Below, one piece after another: positions 15,596-24,028 of a stretch of 64,000 nucleotides of DNA (positions are counted from its first letter, which is position 1; each line of letters begins with the position of its first letter). The stretch is from the NCBI RefSeq assembly GCF_042648365.1, contig NZ_JBHRXI010000004.1:62001-126000 (forward strand), given 5' to 3'. Under the pieces are notes generated by a model, which was not told the origin of the DNA, did no database searches, and saw only the letters and a list, made by a program, of their open reading frames with translations. Source of the stretch: Lutimaribacter_A marinistellae (GTDB taxonomy: Bacteria; Pseudomonadota; Alphaproteobacteria; Rhodobacterales; Rhodobacteraceae). A program made the translations under genes and the position numbers.

Positions 15596-15865
15596 ATGTC
15601 GATCACTGCCGAGGAAAAGACCCGCCTCATGAAGGAATACGCGACCAAGGACGGCGACACCGGTTCGCCCGAAGTTCAGGTCGCCATTCTGAGCTCGCGC
15701 ATCTCGACGCTGACCGAGCACTTCAAAACCCACAAGAAAGACAACCACGGTCGTCGTGGCCTGTTGAAGATGGTTGCCCAGCGCCGCAAGCTGCTGGACT
15801 ATCTCAAGGGCAAGGACCAAGCCCGCTACCAGTCGCTGATCGAGCGTCTCGGCCTGCGCCGCTAA
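15596..15865 (+). CDS. rpsO: 30S ribosomal protein S15
   Basis: An 89-aa S15, full length (MSITAEEKTRLMKEYATKDGDTGSPEVQVAIL...LIERLGLRR). The GDTGSPEVQ and HKKDNHGRRGLL segments contact 16S rRNA and are intact. A good AAAGGAG lies upstream. It normally pairs with pnp; here pnp is 5.5 kb downstream beyond a DUF202 gene, two RTX loci and a peptidoglycan-binding protein. Confidence 0.98.
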   Translation: MSITAEEKTRLMKEYATKDGDTGSPEVQVAILSSRISTLTEHFKTHKKDNHGRRGLLKMVAQRRKLLDYLKGKDQARYQSLIERLGLRR

Positions 15866-15872
15866 CCTGGTT

Positions 15873-15921
15873 TTGACCGTTTTGTACATCGGTTCCGAAC
15901 CGGATTGACCGTTTTGTACAT
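15873..15921 (+). repeat. Pair of 17-nt repeats at 32-bp pitch (second locus)
   Basis: TTGACCGTTTTGTACAT occurs at 15873-15889 and again identically at 15905-15921, 32 bp apart. It begins 8 bases after the rpsO stop and ends about 19 bases before the rpsO terminator stem, so it would be part of the rpsO mRNA 3' end. The 15-base spacer contains a perfect 13-nt palindrome, CGGTTCCGAACCG. The same repeat is found at 1985-2033. Confidence 0.85.
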
Positions 15922-15939
15922 AATTTTCGGTTAACGAAG

Positions 15940-15964
15940 CCGCGCCCGAGGGCGCGGTTTCTTG
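15940..15964 (+). terminator. Rho-independent terminator of rpsO
   Basis: Stem CCGCGCC / GGCGCGG with CGAG loop, followed by TTTCTTGTCTTTT. The stem could extend by one more C-G pair. Confidence 0.85.
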
Positions 15965-16039
15965 TCTTTTAAGACCCGAACCAGACAGGTTGCCCGCGCA
16001 CCGTGCAGCCCGAAACCTGCCGGACCGACAGGCACCGCA

Positions 16040-16402
16040 TCAGAGCCAGAGCAAGATGAGACCCGTCGCGCCCGCCCCGATCGACAGGACGGCGGCGGTC
16101 AGGCCCATGTGGCGATCCGATTGCGGGTCGGCCTGATGGTCGGTAAGCCGAGCGCGGGTCGCACAGGCTCTTCGCCAAGCCGAGATGAAGATACCGATGG
16201 CGGTGAGAACGAAGATCGACGCCACCGCCTTGGGCAGCCAGGTGGGGTCGAAACTACGAAACAGCGCTCGCGTCCCGAGCGCCAGCGCAACCGCCGCCAT
16301 TCCGGTCCGCAACCAACCCGCATAGGTCCTCTCATTGGCCAGCAGCGTCCGGTCCTCGGCCCAGTCGGTACGGCTTTCGGCCATGTCTGTCTTGTCGGTC
16401 AT
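16040..16402 (-). CDS. DUF202-family membrane protein
   Basis: A 120-aa protein with the DUF202/YidH pattern: a hydrophilic start, the 'DRTLLANERTYAGWLRTGMAAVALALG' box and three membrane helices (about residues 34-47, 57-77 and 99-120). The conserved ANERTxxxWLRT is intact. The function of the family is not known in bacteria. It is convergent with rpsO across 174 bp that hold the repeat pair and terminator. Confidence 0.88.
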   Translation of the reverse strand: MTDKTDMAESRTDWAEDRTLLANERTYAGWLRTGMAAVALALGTRALFRSFDPTWLPKAVASIFVLTAIGIFISAWRRACATRARLTDHQADPQSDRHMGLTAAVLSIGAGATGLILLWL

Positions 16403-16569
16403 GGGTCAAGAATGCCCTTGCGATCCGACGCTGCCAAGCCTGTTCCGGCTACCGCATTCACGCATCCCGAGTATGCAATGGCCGTCGGTTGCATGCCGTA
16501 TCGGAAAAGTATCAATGTAAGAGCAAAGCGGGCAAATTCCCGATAAAGCAATTATAACAGGATCAACCC

Positions 16570-18384
16570 ATGCCAACCACTGACTACTCCGGCCCTTTCA
16601 TGTTTTCGGAATACGCTTCTGCTGGAGATATCTCTCTTTTCTCGGATGTGACCGATAACACGCTACTGCCTTTCGGACAAAAAGTCTCGTTCAGCGTCGA
16701 TCGCTCCGATTTCTCGGAAACGTTTTCCCTCGGCGGCATCTTCGAAAACGGCATTCACGCCGGTTCGCAAGAATTGACCGACTTCAAAATGGACCGGCTG
16801 GGCCAAATCAATGTCGGCGACTATTTGTACATCACTCCCTTCGCCTCCGGTGACAGCTACACCGATGGGCACAACCCCGATAGCGGCGTGTTCCTGGATT
16901 TCAACGAAGAGCGCGACTCGGTGGTCATCACGTGGAACGAGATGAAGTATAGCTTGGGTGGCGACGACCTTCTGACATACCAGGCGGAGATCATCGACCG
17001 GGGCGATGGGGATGCCGAGATCATCTTCCGCCATGCCGACCTGTACGACCCACCGATGAAAACGTACTTGCACTATTGGGGTATGGGGGTGGGAGACGGC
17101 CCGGGTTCGGAACTCGTGTTCATACCGAATTATGAGTTGGCCAGCAGCGAGCCGAGCTTGCTGGATCTTGGAAGTGCCATCGGGAATGCCGGCGTGCAAG
17201 GTGTCTGGCATTTTCACATCATTGATGGCGCCGTTCAGTTTCTCGTACCCTCGGATGACGAGGTATTCGAAGGAAGCGCAGGGAATGACCTGCTCGTCTC
17301 GGACGGCGGCAACGACACGTTGAATGGTTACGAAGGCGATGACACGCTCGCAGGCGGATCAGGCAATGATCTGCTGTCGGGAGGGGCTGACCGCGATATC
17401 CTGAATGGCAATGAGGGGGTCGACACTCTCGATGGAGGTCAGGGAGAGGATACCATCGAGGGTGGCAGAGGCGACGATTTCCTGTCAGGCGACGGCGGCA
17501 ACGATCTCGTCCGAGGCGATGCAGGCGATGACACCCTGCAAGGCGGGTCGGGCAACGACACACTCGAGGGCGGATCTGGCCGGGATTCGATCCTTGGTGG
17601 CGACGAGCATGACAGCATTTCCGGCGGAAGTGACCACGATTACCTGCGCGGCGAGGACGGGGCGGACTGGATCGACGGGGGAGACGGCAGTGACACGATC
17701 TTCGGCGGCGATGGCGAGGACACCATCACGGGTGGCCGCGGGCGCGATTCAATCGAAGGCGGTGCAGGCGACGATCTGATCGTTGAGGTTTGGAACACCG
17801 ACGAGCATGGCAGTTCCGCTCATGACATCATCAATGGGCATGGCGGGAATGACACGATAGACGGTGCTCGCGGCAGCGACCGGTTGGGCGGTCAGGCTGG
17901 CGATGACGTGATCCGGGGCAGCGACGGCAACGACAAAATCGGTGGCGGCGCGGGTAATGACGTTCTGTCCGGTGGGAGTGGCAATGACTGGTTCTCGGGC
18001 GGTGCGGGGGACGATTTCATCTATGGCGATACCGGTTGGAATCACGCCAATGGCGGCGCGGGAGCGGATACCTTTCTGCTGACACCGGATGGGCATTTGA
18101 CCGTTTACAATTTCAACGCGGCCGAGGGCGACCGACTGATCGTGGATGGCGACCGCTGGGAGCGAGGGGATTTCTATCTGCGCACGGATGCCGATGCGCA
18201 GATCGTCGGGGCGGATAATGACCACGTGGTGGTCGAAGCGACGATCCTTTACCGCGAGGGCGATAGTGCACCGTTCCGCGAGATTGCCGAGATCCGCTCG
18301 CTTTTCGACATGGATAGCCTGCGGCTGGACTTGCCCAGTGCGAACGGCGAGGTGATCGACCCGATCGTCTGGGATCTGGCGTGA
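16570..18384 (+). CDS. RTX calcium-binding protein with nidogen-like N-terminal domain
   Basis: A 604-aa protein. Residues 1-225 form a non-repeat domain with GVFLDFNEERDSVVITW and TYQAEIIDRGDGDAEIIFR segments, which fit the NIDO (nidogen-like) pattern (D-V-tW then FQ-xx-D-G-dg-d-I-FRY). Residues about 230-515 are some 27 RTX nonapeptides (GGSGNDLLS, GGRGDDFLS and similar), forming a calcium beta-roll. The C-terminal 90 residues (TFLLTPDGHLTVYNFNAAEGDRL onward) are the usual acidic, non-repeat tail that carries the type I secretion signal. No signal peptide. Predicted extracellular; role unknown. The next locus is a decayed copy of the same architecture. Confidence 0.85.
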   Translation: MPTTDYSGPFMFSEYASAGDISLFSDVTDNTLLPFGQKVSFSVDRSDFSETFSLGGIFENGIHAGSQELTDFKMDRLGQINVGDYLYITPFASGDSYTDGHNPDSGVFLDFNEERDSVVITWNEMKYSLGGDDLLTYQAEIIDRGDGDAEIIFRHADLYDPPMKTYLHYWGMGVGDGPGSELVFIPNYELASSEPSLLDLGSAIGNAGVQGVWHFHIIDGAVQFLVPSDDEVFEGSAGNDLLVSDGGNDTLNGYEGDDTLAGGSGNDLLSGGADRDILNGNEGVDTLDGGQGEDTIEGGRGDDFLSGDGGNDLVRGDAGDDTLQGGSGNDTLEGGSGRDSILGGDEHDSISGGSDHDYLRGEDGADWIDGGDGSDTIFGGDGEDTITGGRGRDSIEGGAGDDLIVEVWNTDEHGSSAHDIINGHGGNDTIDGARGSDRLGGQAGDDVIRGSDGNDKIGGGAGNDVLSGGSGNDWFSGGAGDDFIYGDTGWNHANGGAGADTFLLTPDGHLTVYNFNAAEGDRLIVDGDRWERGDFYLRTDADAQIVGADNDHVVVEATILYREGDSAPFREIAEIRSLFDMDSLRLDLPSANGEVIDPIVWDLA

Positions 18385-18392
18385 ACCGGTAC

Positions 18393-18416
18393 GGGGCAGG
18401 GTATTTTCCTTGCCCC
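18393..18416 (+). terminator. Weak hairpin after the RTX gene
   Basis: GGGGCAGG / CCTTGCCCC with one bulged base and a short TTC tail, 9 bp after the stop. Confidence 0.35.
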
Positions 18417-18482
18417 TTCACGACACGGGTGTTTCACTCTGACAGGTATTGAGCGGTTGGGTGCGGGCGATTTTCAGTTCTT

Positions 18483-19759
18483 TTGGTTGTATCCTGCCCG
18501 GACGAGAGACTTGGGGATTTCGGGACCTTTTCAGCAATAGCCGACACGCCCCTCTTGCCGATCGGCGGAACGCGTCTGCCCTATGGCGATGACGACGTAT
18601 CGCATTCCATTACGATTTCTGCGATCTTCAAAGACGGGTTCCGCTTTGGTTCACGAGTTTCTGACGAGCCATACGTTGCCACCAATGGCGGCGTGACGTT
18701 CGATTGCTATGTTTGACCGCAAGAAAGTAGCTCCGCGATTTTTCCCGCGGCAGCCGAGTTGGACGCACGCAACTCTCCTCTCGAGACAATGGGTGTCTTT
18801 TATGGCTTGAACACCGAGCGTGACTCCGTGGTCGTCACGTGGCGGGATGTCGATTTCTGGTTCCGAAACGGTGACCCGCCGGTGACCTTTCAGCTGGACA
18901 TGATCGACACAGCCGGCGGAACCGCAGAGATCGTTTATCGCTATTCCGCGAACCAGGCATATGTACCCGTACGCTTCGGTCTTGTGGCCCCGGATTATGG
19001 CGAAGTGGGATACCAAGCTTCCGTGGAAGATGTGACGCCGGGAGACGCCGCCGACCTAATCGGCAACACGGGTATCGCAGGTGTGTGGCAGTTCCTCGTC
19101 GAGGACGGCTCGGTAGTGGCGACCGAACCGCAGCAGGGAACAGACGGGCCGGACCTGCCGCGAGGTAACTTGATGTCCGACACGATCGAAGCTGGTGCGG
19201 GCGATGACACCATCACGGGCGTAATCGGCGACAACCCGTTGCACGAAGAGGACGGGAACACCTGGATTTTCGGCGGCGATGGGTACCATAGGCACGACAC
19301 GATCGATGGCGGAGACGGCAACGACCTGATCGGCGGCTGATCCGGCAACGACATCCTGTCGGGCGGGTTGGGCAATGACGGCTTCTGGGGCGGGTCGGGA
19401 GATGATGTCATCTATGGCGACTCGGGCCGCAACGAGGCACATGGCGGAGAGGGCGCGGACACGGTCCTGCTGACGCCGGTGGGTATCCTGACGATCCACG
19501 GTTTCAACCCCGGGGAGGGTGACCGGCTGATCGTCGATGCCGATTTCCGGGATCCCGGCGATTTCTATGTGCAGGCCGTTATGGATGCCGACGGGGTGCG
19601 CGAGAACAGCTTTGCCACGATCCTGCACAGGTTCGACCACGAAACCGCCTATCGCACCGTGGCCGAGATCCACGCGCCTGGCGGGATGGACCGTCTGCAA
19701 CTGTATTTCCCGCATGATGCCGGGGGGCCATCGCCCCACTCGCCTGGGACCTGGCGTGA
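18483..19759 (+). pseudogene. Decayed tandem paralogue of the upstream RTX/NIDO gene
   Basis: One reading frame from about 18483 follows the protein at 16570-18384: NIDO-like part (GVFYGLNTERDSVVVTWRD), few RTX repeats and the same C-terminal tail. It is interrupted by an in-frame TGA at 18714-18716 and another at 19338-19340, where GGA would give the repeat glycine. Near the end a run of six G at 19722-19727 puts the frame out by one; adding a single G restores an ending AIAPLAWDLA that matches VIDPIVWDLA of the intact copy at the same length. No good start codon is present (the first is TTG), and the first ~15 residues are missing or out of frame. Not an active gene unless the stops are assembly errors. 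Confidence 0.85.
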
Positions 19760-19762
19760 CCG

Positions 19763-19785
19763 AAACGGGGCCAGCGGCCCCGTTT
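19763..19785 (+). terminator. Rho-independent terminator after the RTX pseudogene
   Basis: Perfect 10-bp stem AAACGGGGCC / GGCCCCGTTT with AGC loop, four bases after the ancestral stop TGA (19757-19759). Its survival marks where the old gene ended. Confidence 0.75.
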
Positions 19786-19854
19786 GCCGCGCGCCTCTTG
19801 GCGCGCTGATCGAGCGCGCGCGGGACGCGCGCTCCTTTGGATCAGGTCCGGTCG

Positions 19855-21117
19855 CTAGTCTGACAGGGCGAAGGTGGGCAATGTCGCCTGCTGCACGCGG
19901 ACCGGGTTGTCGGCGGTCTGGTCGGCCATCGCGGCCCGCAGCAGCTGCGTCCGGTTCGGATCACTGGGCATGAACACGACCCGTGCGCCCGCATCGATCG
20001 CATTCAGGCTGGTGTCGTACCATTGCCGTGCGAGGTCGGGACGTTCCGAGGTGCCGAACCCTTCGCGCAGGTGGTGGCCCAGAAGCTCTCCGTAAGCCGG
20101 CTCGCCCAGCGCGACGAGCAGCAGGGCCGAGCCCAGCGCCATATCCATGTCGTCACGTCCATAACCGACCGACAGGCACACGCGGCTGGTTGCGGCAAGA
20201 TCCGCGGGCGGAACACCCGAGGACAGGGCAAGGCCTCGCATCTCGGCAGTCACTTCGGCGGGACCGCGCAGCGAGAGACCCGCGACCTGCGGCGCAAGGC
20301 GTTCGCCATATGCCGCGCATTGGCTGGCGACCTGGTCGGGCGAAAGAGCCTGGATACGCGACATCACGTCCTCGCCCTGCGCGATGGCATAGCTGCGGGC
20401 AAGGCAGAATTGTTCGGACAGCGCGAAATCGCCATTGGTCAGCGTGGCCCGGGTGACATAGCCGCCATTGGTTGAGGTTTGCAGCATCACCGCGTTGCAA
20501 TGATTGGCCAGTGAAACGGTTTGCGCCTGTCCTGCAAAGAGGTTCGGCAATTGCGCTGCCGGGGCAACCGTTGCCGCGGCTTGGGGTTGCACAGGCACCG
20601 TGGGCATGGCTGCGAGCTGGGTGCTCTGCCCGGTGGCGCGTTGCTGGCGGTAGGCCATCAGCAGGGGTTGGCCCGTCAGGCGCGTCTGGGCCTGTCCGCC
20701 ATTGATCGCCCAGGAATGCGCCTGCATCAGGAAGTCGTACTGACCGCCATCAAAGGCGCGCCCGTTGACCGGGTAGCCCATCGCGGCCTGGTAACGCTCG
20801 ATCGCGGAGCGCGTGCCACGGCCGATCTGGCCATCGACGCGGCCCGCCTCGAAGCCGAAATAGTTCAGGGCCGTCTGGGTCGTGCGGCCATGTTCGGTGA
20901 CCGGGATACGCGGCGCGGGGGCACGGTAGTTCCGGGTGCTGGTGGAGCGATGGCTTTGCGCCTTGCGCCTTTGCTGATCCTTGGTGATGGCGTGGCCGAT
21001 CAGGCCGCCGACAATGGCGCCGCCGATGAAATCGCCGGCATCGGCCTGCGCGCGGGGAGCGGGGACCAGCGCCAGTGCGGCCGCAACCCCCGTGACGAGA
21101 ATGGATTTGGTGAACAT
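19855..21117 (-). CDS. Exported peptidoglycan-binding-domain protein
   Basis: A 420-aa protein. Start at 21117 is chosen for a GGAGG 8 bases upstream. The N-terminal signal peptide (MFTKSILVTGVAAALALVP...AQA) is followed by a glycine-rich helix (FIGGAIVGGLIGHAI). A PG_binding_1 domain lies at about residues 78-122 (TQTALNYFGFEAGRVDGQIGRGTRSAIERYQ). The C-terminal half is Ala-rich and helical, with several Cys (CNAV, EQFCLARSY, SQCAAYG, SRVCLSVGY), perhaps disulfide-bonded in the periplasm. I do not recognise this C-terminal domain. It probably binds the cell wall. Confidence 0.8.
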   Translation of the reverse strand: MFTKSILVTGVAAALALVPAPRAQADAGDFIGGAIVGGLIGHAITKDQQRRKAQSHRSTSTRNYRAPAPRIPVTEHGRTTQTALNYFGFEAGRVDGQIGRGTRSAIERYQAAMGYPVNGRAFDGGQYDFLMQAHSWAINGGQAQTRLTGQPLLMAYRQQRATGQSTQLAAMPTVPVQPQAAATVAPAAQLPNLFAGQAQTVSLANHCNAVMLQTSTNGGYVTRATLTNGDFALSEQFCLARSYAIAQGEDVMSRIQALSPDQVASQCAAYGERLAPQVAGLSLRGPAEVTAEMRGLALSSGVPPADLAATSRVCLSVGYGRDDMDMALGSALLLVALGEPAYGELLGHHLREGFGTSERPDLARQWYDTSLNAIDAGARVVFMPSDPNRTQLLRAAMADQTADNPVRVQQATLPTFALSD

Positions 21118-21389
21118 CGTGTTGCCTCCGTGAAACATCTTTCGGGCCATGACCTCACCTTACGGCAGGACGGTGGCGCGCGCTGTGAACTAGTACCGGA
21201 ACGGAACGGCCCCGAAGCGCCCTGCCCCTTTCCAAAGCCGCGGTTTTGATGTATGCGCGCGGCATCTGAGACGATGTGCCATGGCCCCGGCACGCGAGAG
21301 GAAGATGGATGGGGTCGGCGGCAATGGGGCCGCCATGGAAACGGGAGACCCGGGATCCGCCTGGGAGTGCTCCCTTACAGGATACGCTT

Positions 21390-23531
21390 ATGTTCAACGT
21401 TACGACGAAATCGATGCAGTGGGGCGAGGAAACGCTTACACTGGAAACGGGCAAGGTTGCCCGCCAGGCAGATGGCTCGGTCATCGCCACGCTGGGCGAA
21501 ACTTCGGTCATGGCCAACGTGACCTTTGCCCGCGAACAGAAACCCGGTCAGGATTTCTTTCCGCTGACCGTGCATTACCAAGAGAAATACTATGCCGCGG
21601 GCAAGGTGCCTGGCGGCTTTTTCAAGCGCGAGGCGCGTCCGACCGAGAAAGAAACGCTGACCGCGCGCCTGATCGACCGTCCGATCCGCCCGCTTTTCGT
21701 GCCGGGCTTCAAGAACGAAGTACTGGTGATGTGCACCGTGCTGAGCCATGACCTGGTCAACGACCCCGACATCGTGGCGATGATCGCCGCCTCGGCCGCG
21801 CTGACCGTGTCGGGCGTGCCCTTCATGGGTCCGATTGCCGGTGCGCGCGTGGGGTACGAGGATGGCGAGTACGTCCTGAACCCGACCGTGGACGACATGC
21901 AGGACCTGCGCCTGAACCCCGAGCAGCGGCTGGACCTGGTCGTCGCGGGTACCAAGGACGCGGTGATGATGGTGGAATCGGAAGCTTACGAGCTGTCCGA
22001 GGCCGAAATGCTGGGCGCGGTGAACTTTGCCCATGAGCAGATCCAGCCGGTCATCGACCTGATCATCGCGCTGGCCGAAGAAGCCGCGAAAGAGCCGTTC
22101 GACTTCCAGCCGCCCGATTACTCGGATCTGTTCGAGGCCGTGAAGGCCGCGGGCGAAGAGAAGATGCGCGCAGCCTTCGCCATCACCGACAAGCAGGAGC
22201 GCACCTCGGCCGTGGCCGCCGCGCGCGAAGCGATCAAGGAAGCGCTGACCGAAGAGCAGCTTGAGGATTCCAACCTCGGTTCGGCGATGAAGAAGCTCGA
22301 AGCCGGCATCCTGCGCGGCGACGTGGTCAAGGGCGGCAAGCGGATCGACGGCCGTTCGACCACCGATGTCCGCGCGATCGTGTCCGAAACCGGCCTTCTG
22401 CCCCGGACCCATGGCTCGGCCCTGTTCACCCGTGGTGAGACTCAGGCGCTGGCCGTGACCACCCTGGGCACCGGCGATGACGAGCAGTTCATCGACGCGC
22501 TGCATGGCAACTTCAAGTCCAACTTCCTGCTGCATTACAACTTCCCCCCCTACTCGGTGGGCGAGGTTGGCCGCGTGGGCTCGCCCGGTCGCCGCGAAAT
22601 CGGCCACGGCAAGCTGGCATGGCGCGCGCTGCAGGCGGTTCTGCCGGCGCCGACCGACTTCCCCTACACCATCCGCGTCGTGAGCGAGATCACCGAATCC
22701 AACGGGTCGTCCTCGATGGCGTCGGTCTGTGGCGGGTCGTTGTCGATGATGGATGCGGGCGTGCCGCTGAAGGCGCCGGTCGCCGGTGTGGCGATGGGCC
22801 TGATCCTTGAGGATGACGGTTCCTACGCGATCCTGACGGATATCCTGGGCGACGAGGATCACCTCGGCGACATGGACTTCAAGGTTGCGGGCACCGAAAA
22901 CGGCATCACCTCGCTGCAGATGGACATCAAGGTTGCGGGCATCACCTCCGAGATCATGGAGAAGGCGCTGGCACAGGCCAAGGACGGCCGGATGCACATC
23001 CTGGGCGAGATGGCGCAGGCACTGAGCGAAGCGGGCGAATTCTCGGCCCATGCACCGCGCATCGAGACGATGCAGATCCCCACCGACAAGATCCGCGAAG
23101 TGATCGGCTCGGGCGGCAAGGTGATCCGCGAGATCGTCGAGACCTCGGGCGCGAAGGTGGACATCAACGACGACGGCATCATCAAGATCGCTTCCTCGGT
23201 CGCCGAGTCCATCCAGAAGGCTTATGACATGATCCACTCGATCGTGGCCGAGCCCGAAGTTGGTGGCATCTATACCGGCAAGGTCGTGAAGATCGTCGAT
23301 TTCGGCGCCTTCGTGAACTTCTTTGGCAAGCGTGACGGGCTGGTGCATGTCAGCCAGATCGAGAACCGCCGCCTGAACCATCCTTCGGACGTTCTGAAGG
23401 AAGGCCAGGAAGTGAAGGTCAAGCTGCTGGGCTTTGACGATCGCGGCAAGGTGCGCCTGTCGATGAAGGTCGTCGACCAGGAAACCGGCGAAGAGATCCC
23501 GCGCGAGAAAAAGGAAGAAGCCGCGGACTGA
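21390..23531 (+). CDS. pnp: Polyribonucleotide nucleotidyltransferase (PNPase)
   Basis: A 713-aa PNPase, the 3'-5' phosphorolytic exoribonuclease of the degradosome. It has two RNase PH domains (for example PGGFFKREARPTEKE early and the second-domain RTHGSALFTRGETQAL at about residues 340-360), a KH domain (IREVIGSGGKVIREIVE, about residues 567-583) and an S1 domain (GGIYTGKVVKIVDFGAFVNF onward), ending with an acidic/basic tail. The family start is MFNVTTKSMQW at 21390. A strong terminator follows. Separated from rpsO by inserted genes. Confidence 0.97.
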   Translation: MFNVTTKSMQWGEETLTLETGKVARQADGSVIATLGETSVMANVTFAREQKPGQDFFPLTVHYQEKYYAAGKVPGGFFKREARPTEKETLTARLIDRPIRPLFVPGFKNEVLVMCTVLSHDLVNDPDIVAMIAASAALTVSGVPFMGPIAGARVGYEDGEYVLNPTVDDMQDLRLNPEQRLDLVVAGTKDAVMMVESEAYELSEAEMLGAVNFAHEQIQPVIDLIIALAEEAAKEPFDFQPPDYSDLFEAVKAAGEEKMRAAFAITDKQERTSAVAAAREAIKEALTEEQLEDSNLGSAMKKLEAGILRGDVVKGGKRIDGRSTTDVRAIVSETGLLPRTHGSALFTRGETQALAVTTLGTGDDEQFIDALHGNFKSNFLLHYNFPPYSVGEVGRVGSPGRREIGHGKLAWRALQAVLPAPTDFPYTIRVVSEITESNGSSSMASVCGGSLSMMDAGVPLKAPVAGVAMGLILEDDGSYAILTDILGDEDHLGDMDFKVAGTENGITSLQMDIKVAGITSEIMEKALAQAKDGRMHILGEMAQALSEAGEFSAHAPRIETMQIPTDKIREVIGSGGKVIREIVETSGAKVDINDDGIIKIASSVAESIQKAYDMIHSIVAEPEVGGIYTGKVVKIVDFGAFVNFFGKRDGLVHVSQIENRRLNHPSDVLKEGQEVKVKLLGFDDRGKVRLSMKVVDQETGEEIPREKKEEAAD

Positions 23532-23554
23532 TCCGCGACTGTCTGACCGACCCG

Positions 23555-23584
23555 GGGCCCTGGCAGCGATGCCGGGGCCCTTTT
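23555..23584 (+). terminator. Rho-independent terminator of pnp
   Basis: GGGCCCTGGCA / TGCCGGGGCCC stem (one G-T pair) with GCGA loop, followed by TTTT. Confidence 0.85.
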
Positions 23585-23611
23585 CATGTCCGGCTTTGGC
23601 CGATGCGCGGT

Positions 23612-23902
23612 TCAGGCGTTTTGTGAGCGGGCGAGCTTTTCCGCGAAATCGGCCTGTTTCGAGAGGTCCGGTTTGCGCTCGGTGCTTTTTGGGTCTGCCC
23701 TTGCGCCGAACAGTTTCTGCCTGACGGCACCGAAGATCCAGCCGAGGATTATGGCGATCGAGATCAGCCCGAACACCAGGACCATGCCGACGAGTTTGTC
23801 CGTATCCGCAGGGCTGAACGCGGCAGGGTCGTTGAAGATGCGGAACACCTTGAAGCCGATGATCGCCAGAGAGATCGACCACAGCCATATGAGCAGTTTC
23901 AT
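23612..23902 (-). CDS. Small two-helix membrane protein
   Basis: A 96-aa protein with two membrane helices (residues about 1-20, MKLLIWLWSISLAIIGFKVF, and 38-58, LVGMVLVFGLISIAIILGWIF) joined by a short acidic loop, then a basic cytoplasmic tail. It is not recognised as a named family. It is convergent with pnp and read through from nothing obvious upstream; a 126-bp gap separates it from the divergent GT25 gene. Confidence 0.65.
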   Translation of the reverse strand: MKLLIWLWSISLAIIGFKVFRIFNDPAAFSPADTDKLVGMVLVFGLISIAIILGWIFGAVRQKLFGARADPKSTERKPDLSKQADFAEKLARSQNA

Positions 23903-24028
23903 GTCATTTCCCTTCGGGTTAATGCGGGGCAGATTGTTCGGGAACGTGCCCGGCGAATGCGGCGGAACTTGGAAATTCCGGAGACGGTCATCGTCTCATT
24001 CTGATTGCACCAAGGAGATCGGGGAGCG

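Noticed and set aside
16828..16837. TTTGTACAT as another copy of the 17-nt repeat
   Set aside because: Only nine bases match and they lie inside coding sequence of the RTX gene.
18106..18122. TTGACCGTTTACAA as another repeat copy
   Set aside because: It is in the coding sequence (LTVYNF) and lacks GTACA; no partner 32 bp away.
18483..19340. In-frame TGA codons read as selenocysteine or recoding sites
   Set aside because: No stem-loop typical of SECIS was seen after either TGA, the positions align to ordinary repeat and linker residues in the intact paralogue, and a third defect (G-run frameshift) is present, so decay is simpler.
21375..23888. 837-aa minus-strand frame opposite pnp
   Set aside because: His/Arg/Asp-rich composition typical of antisense to high-GC coding DNA; PNPase on the plus strand is unmistakable.
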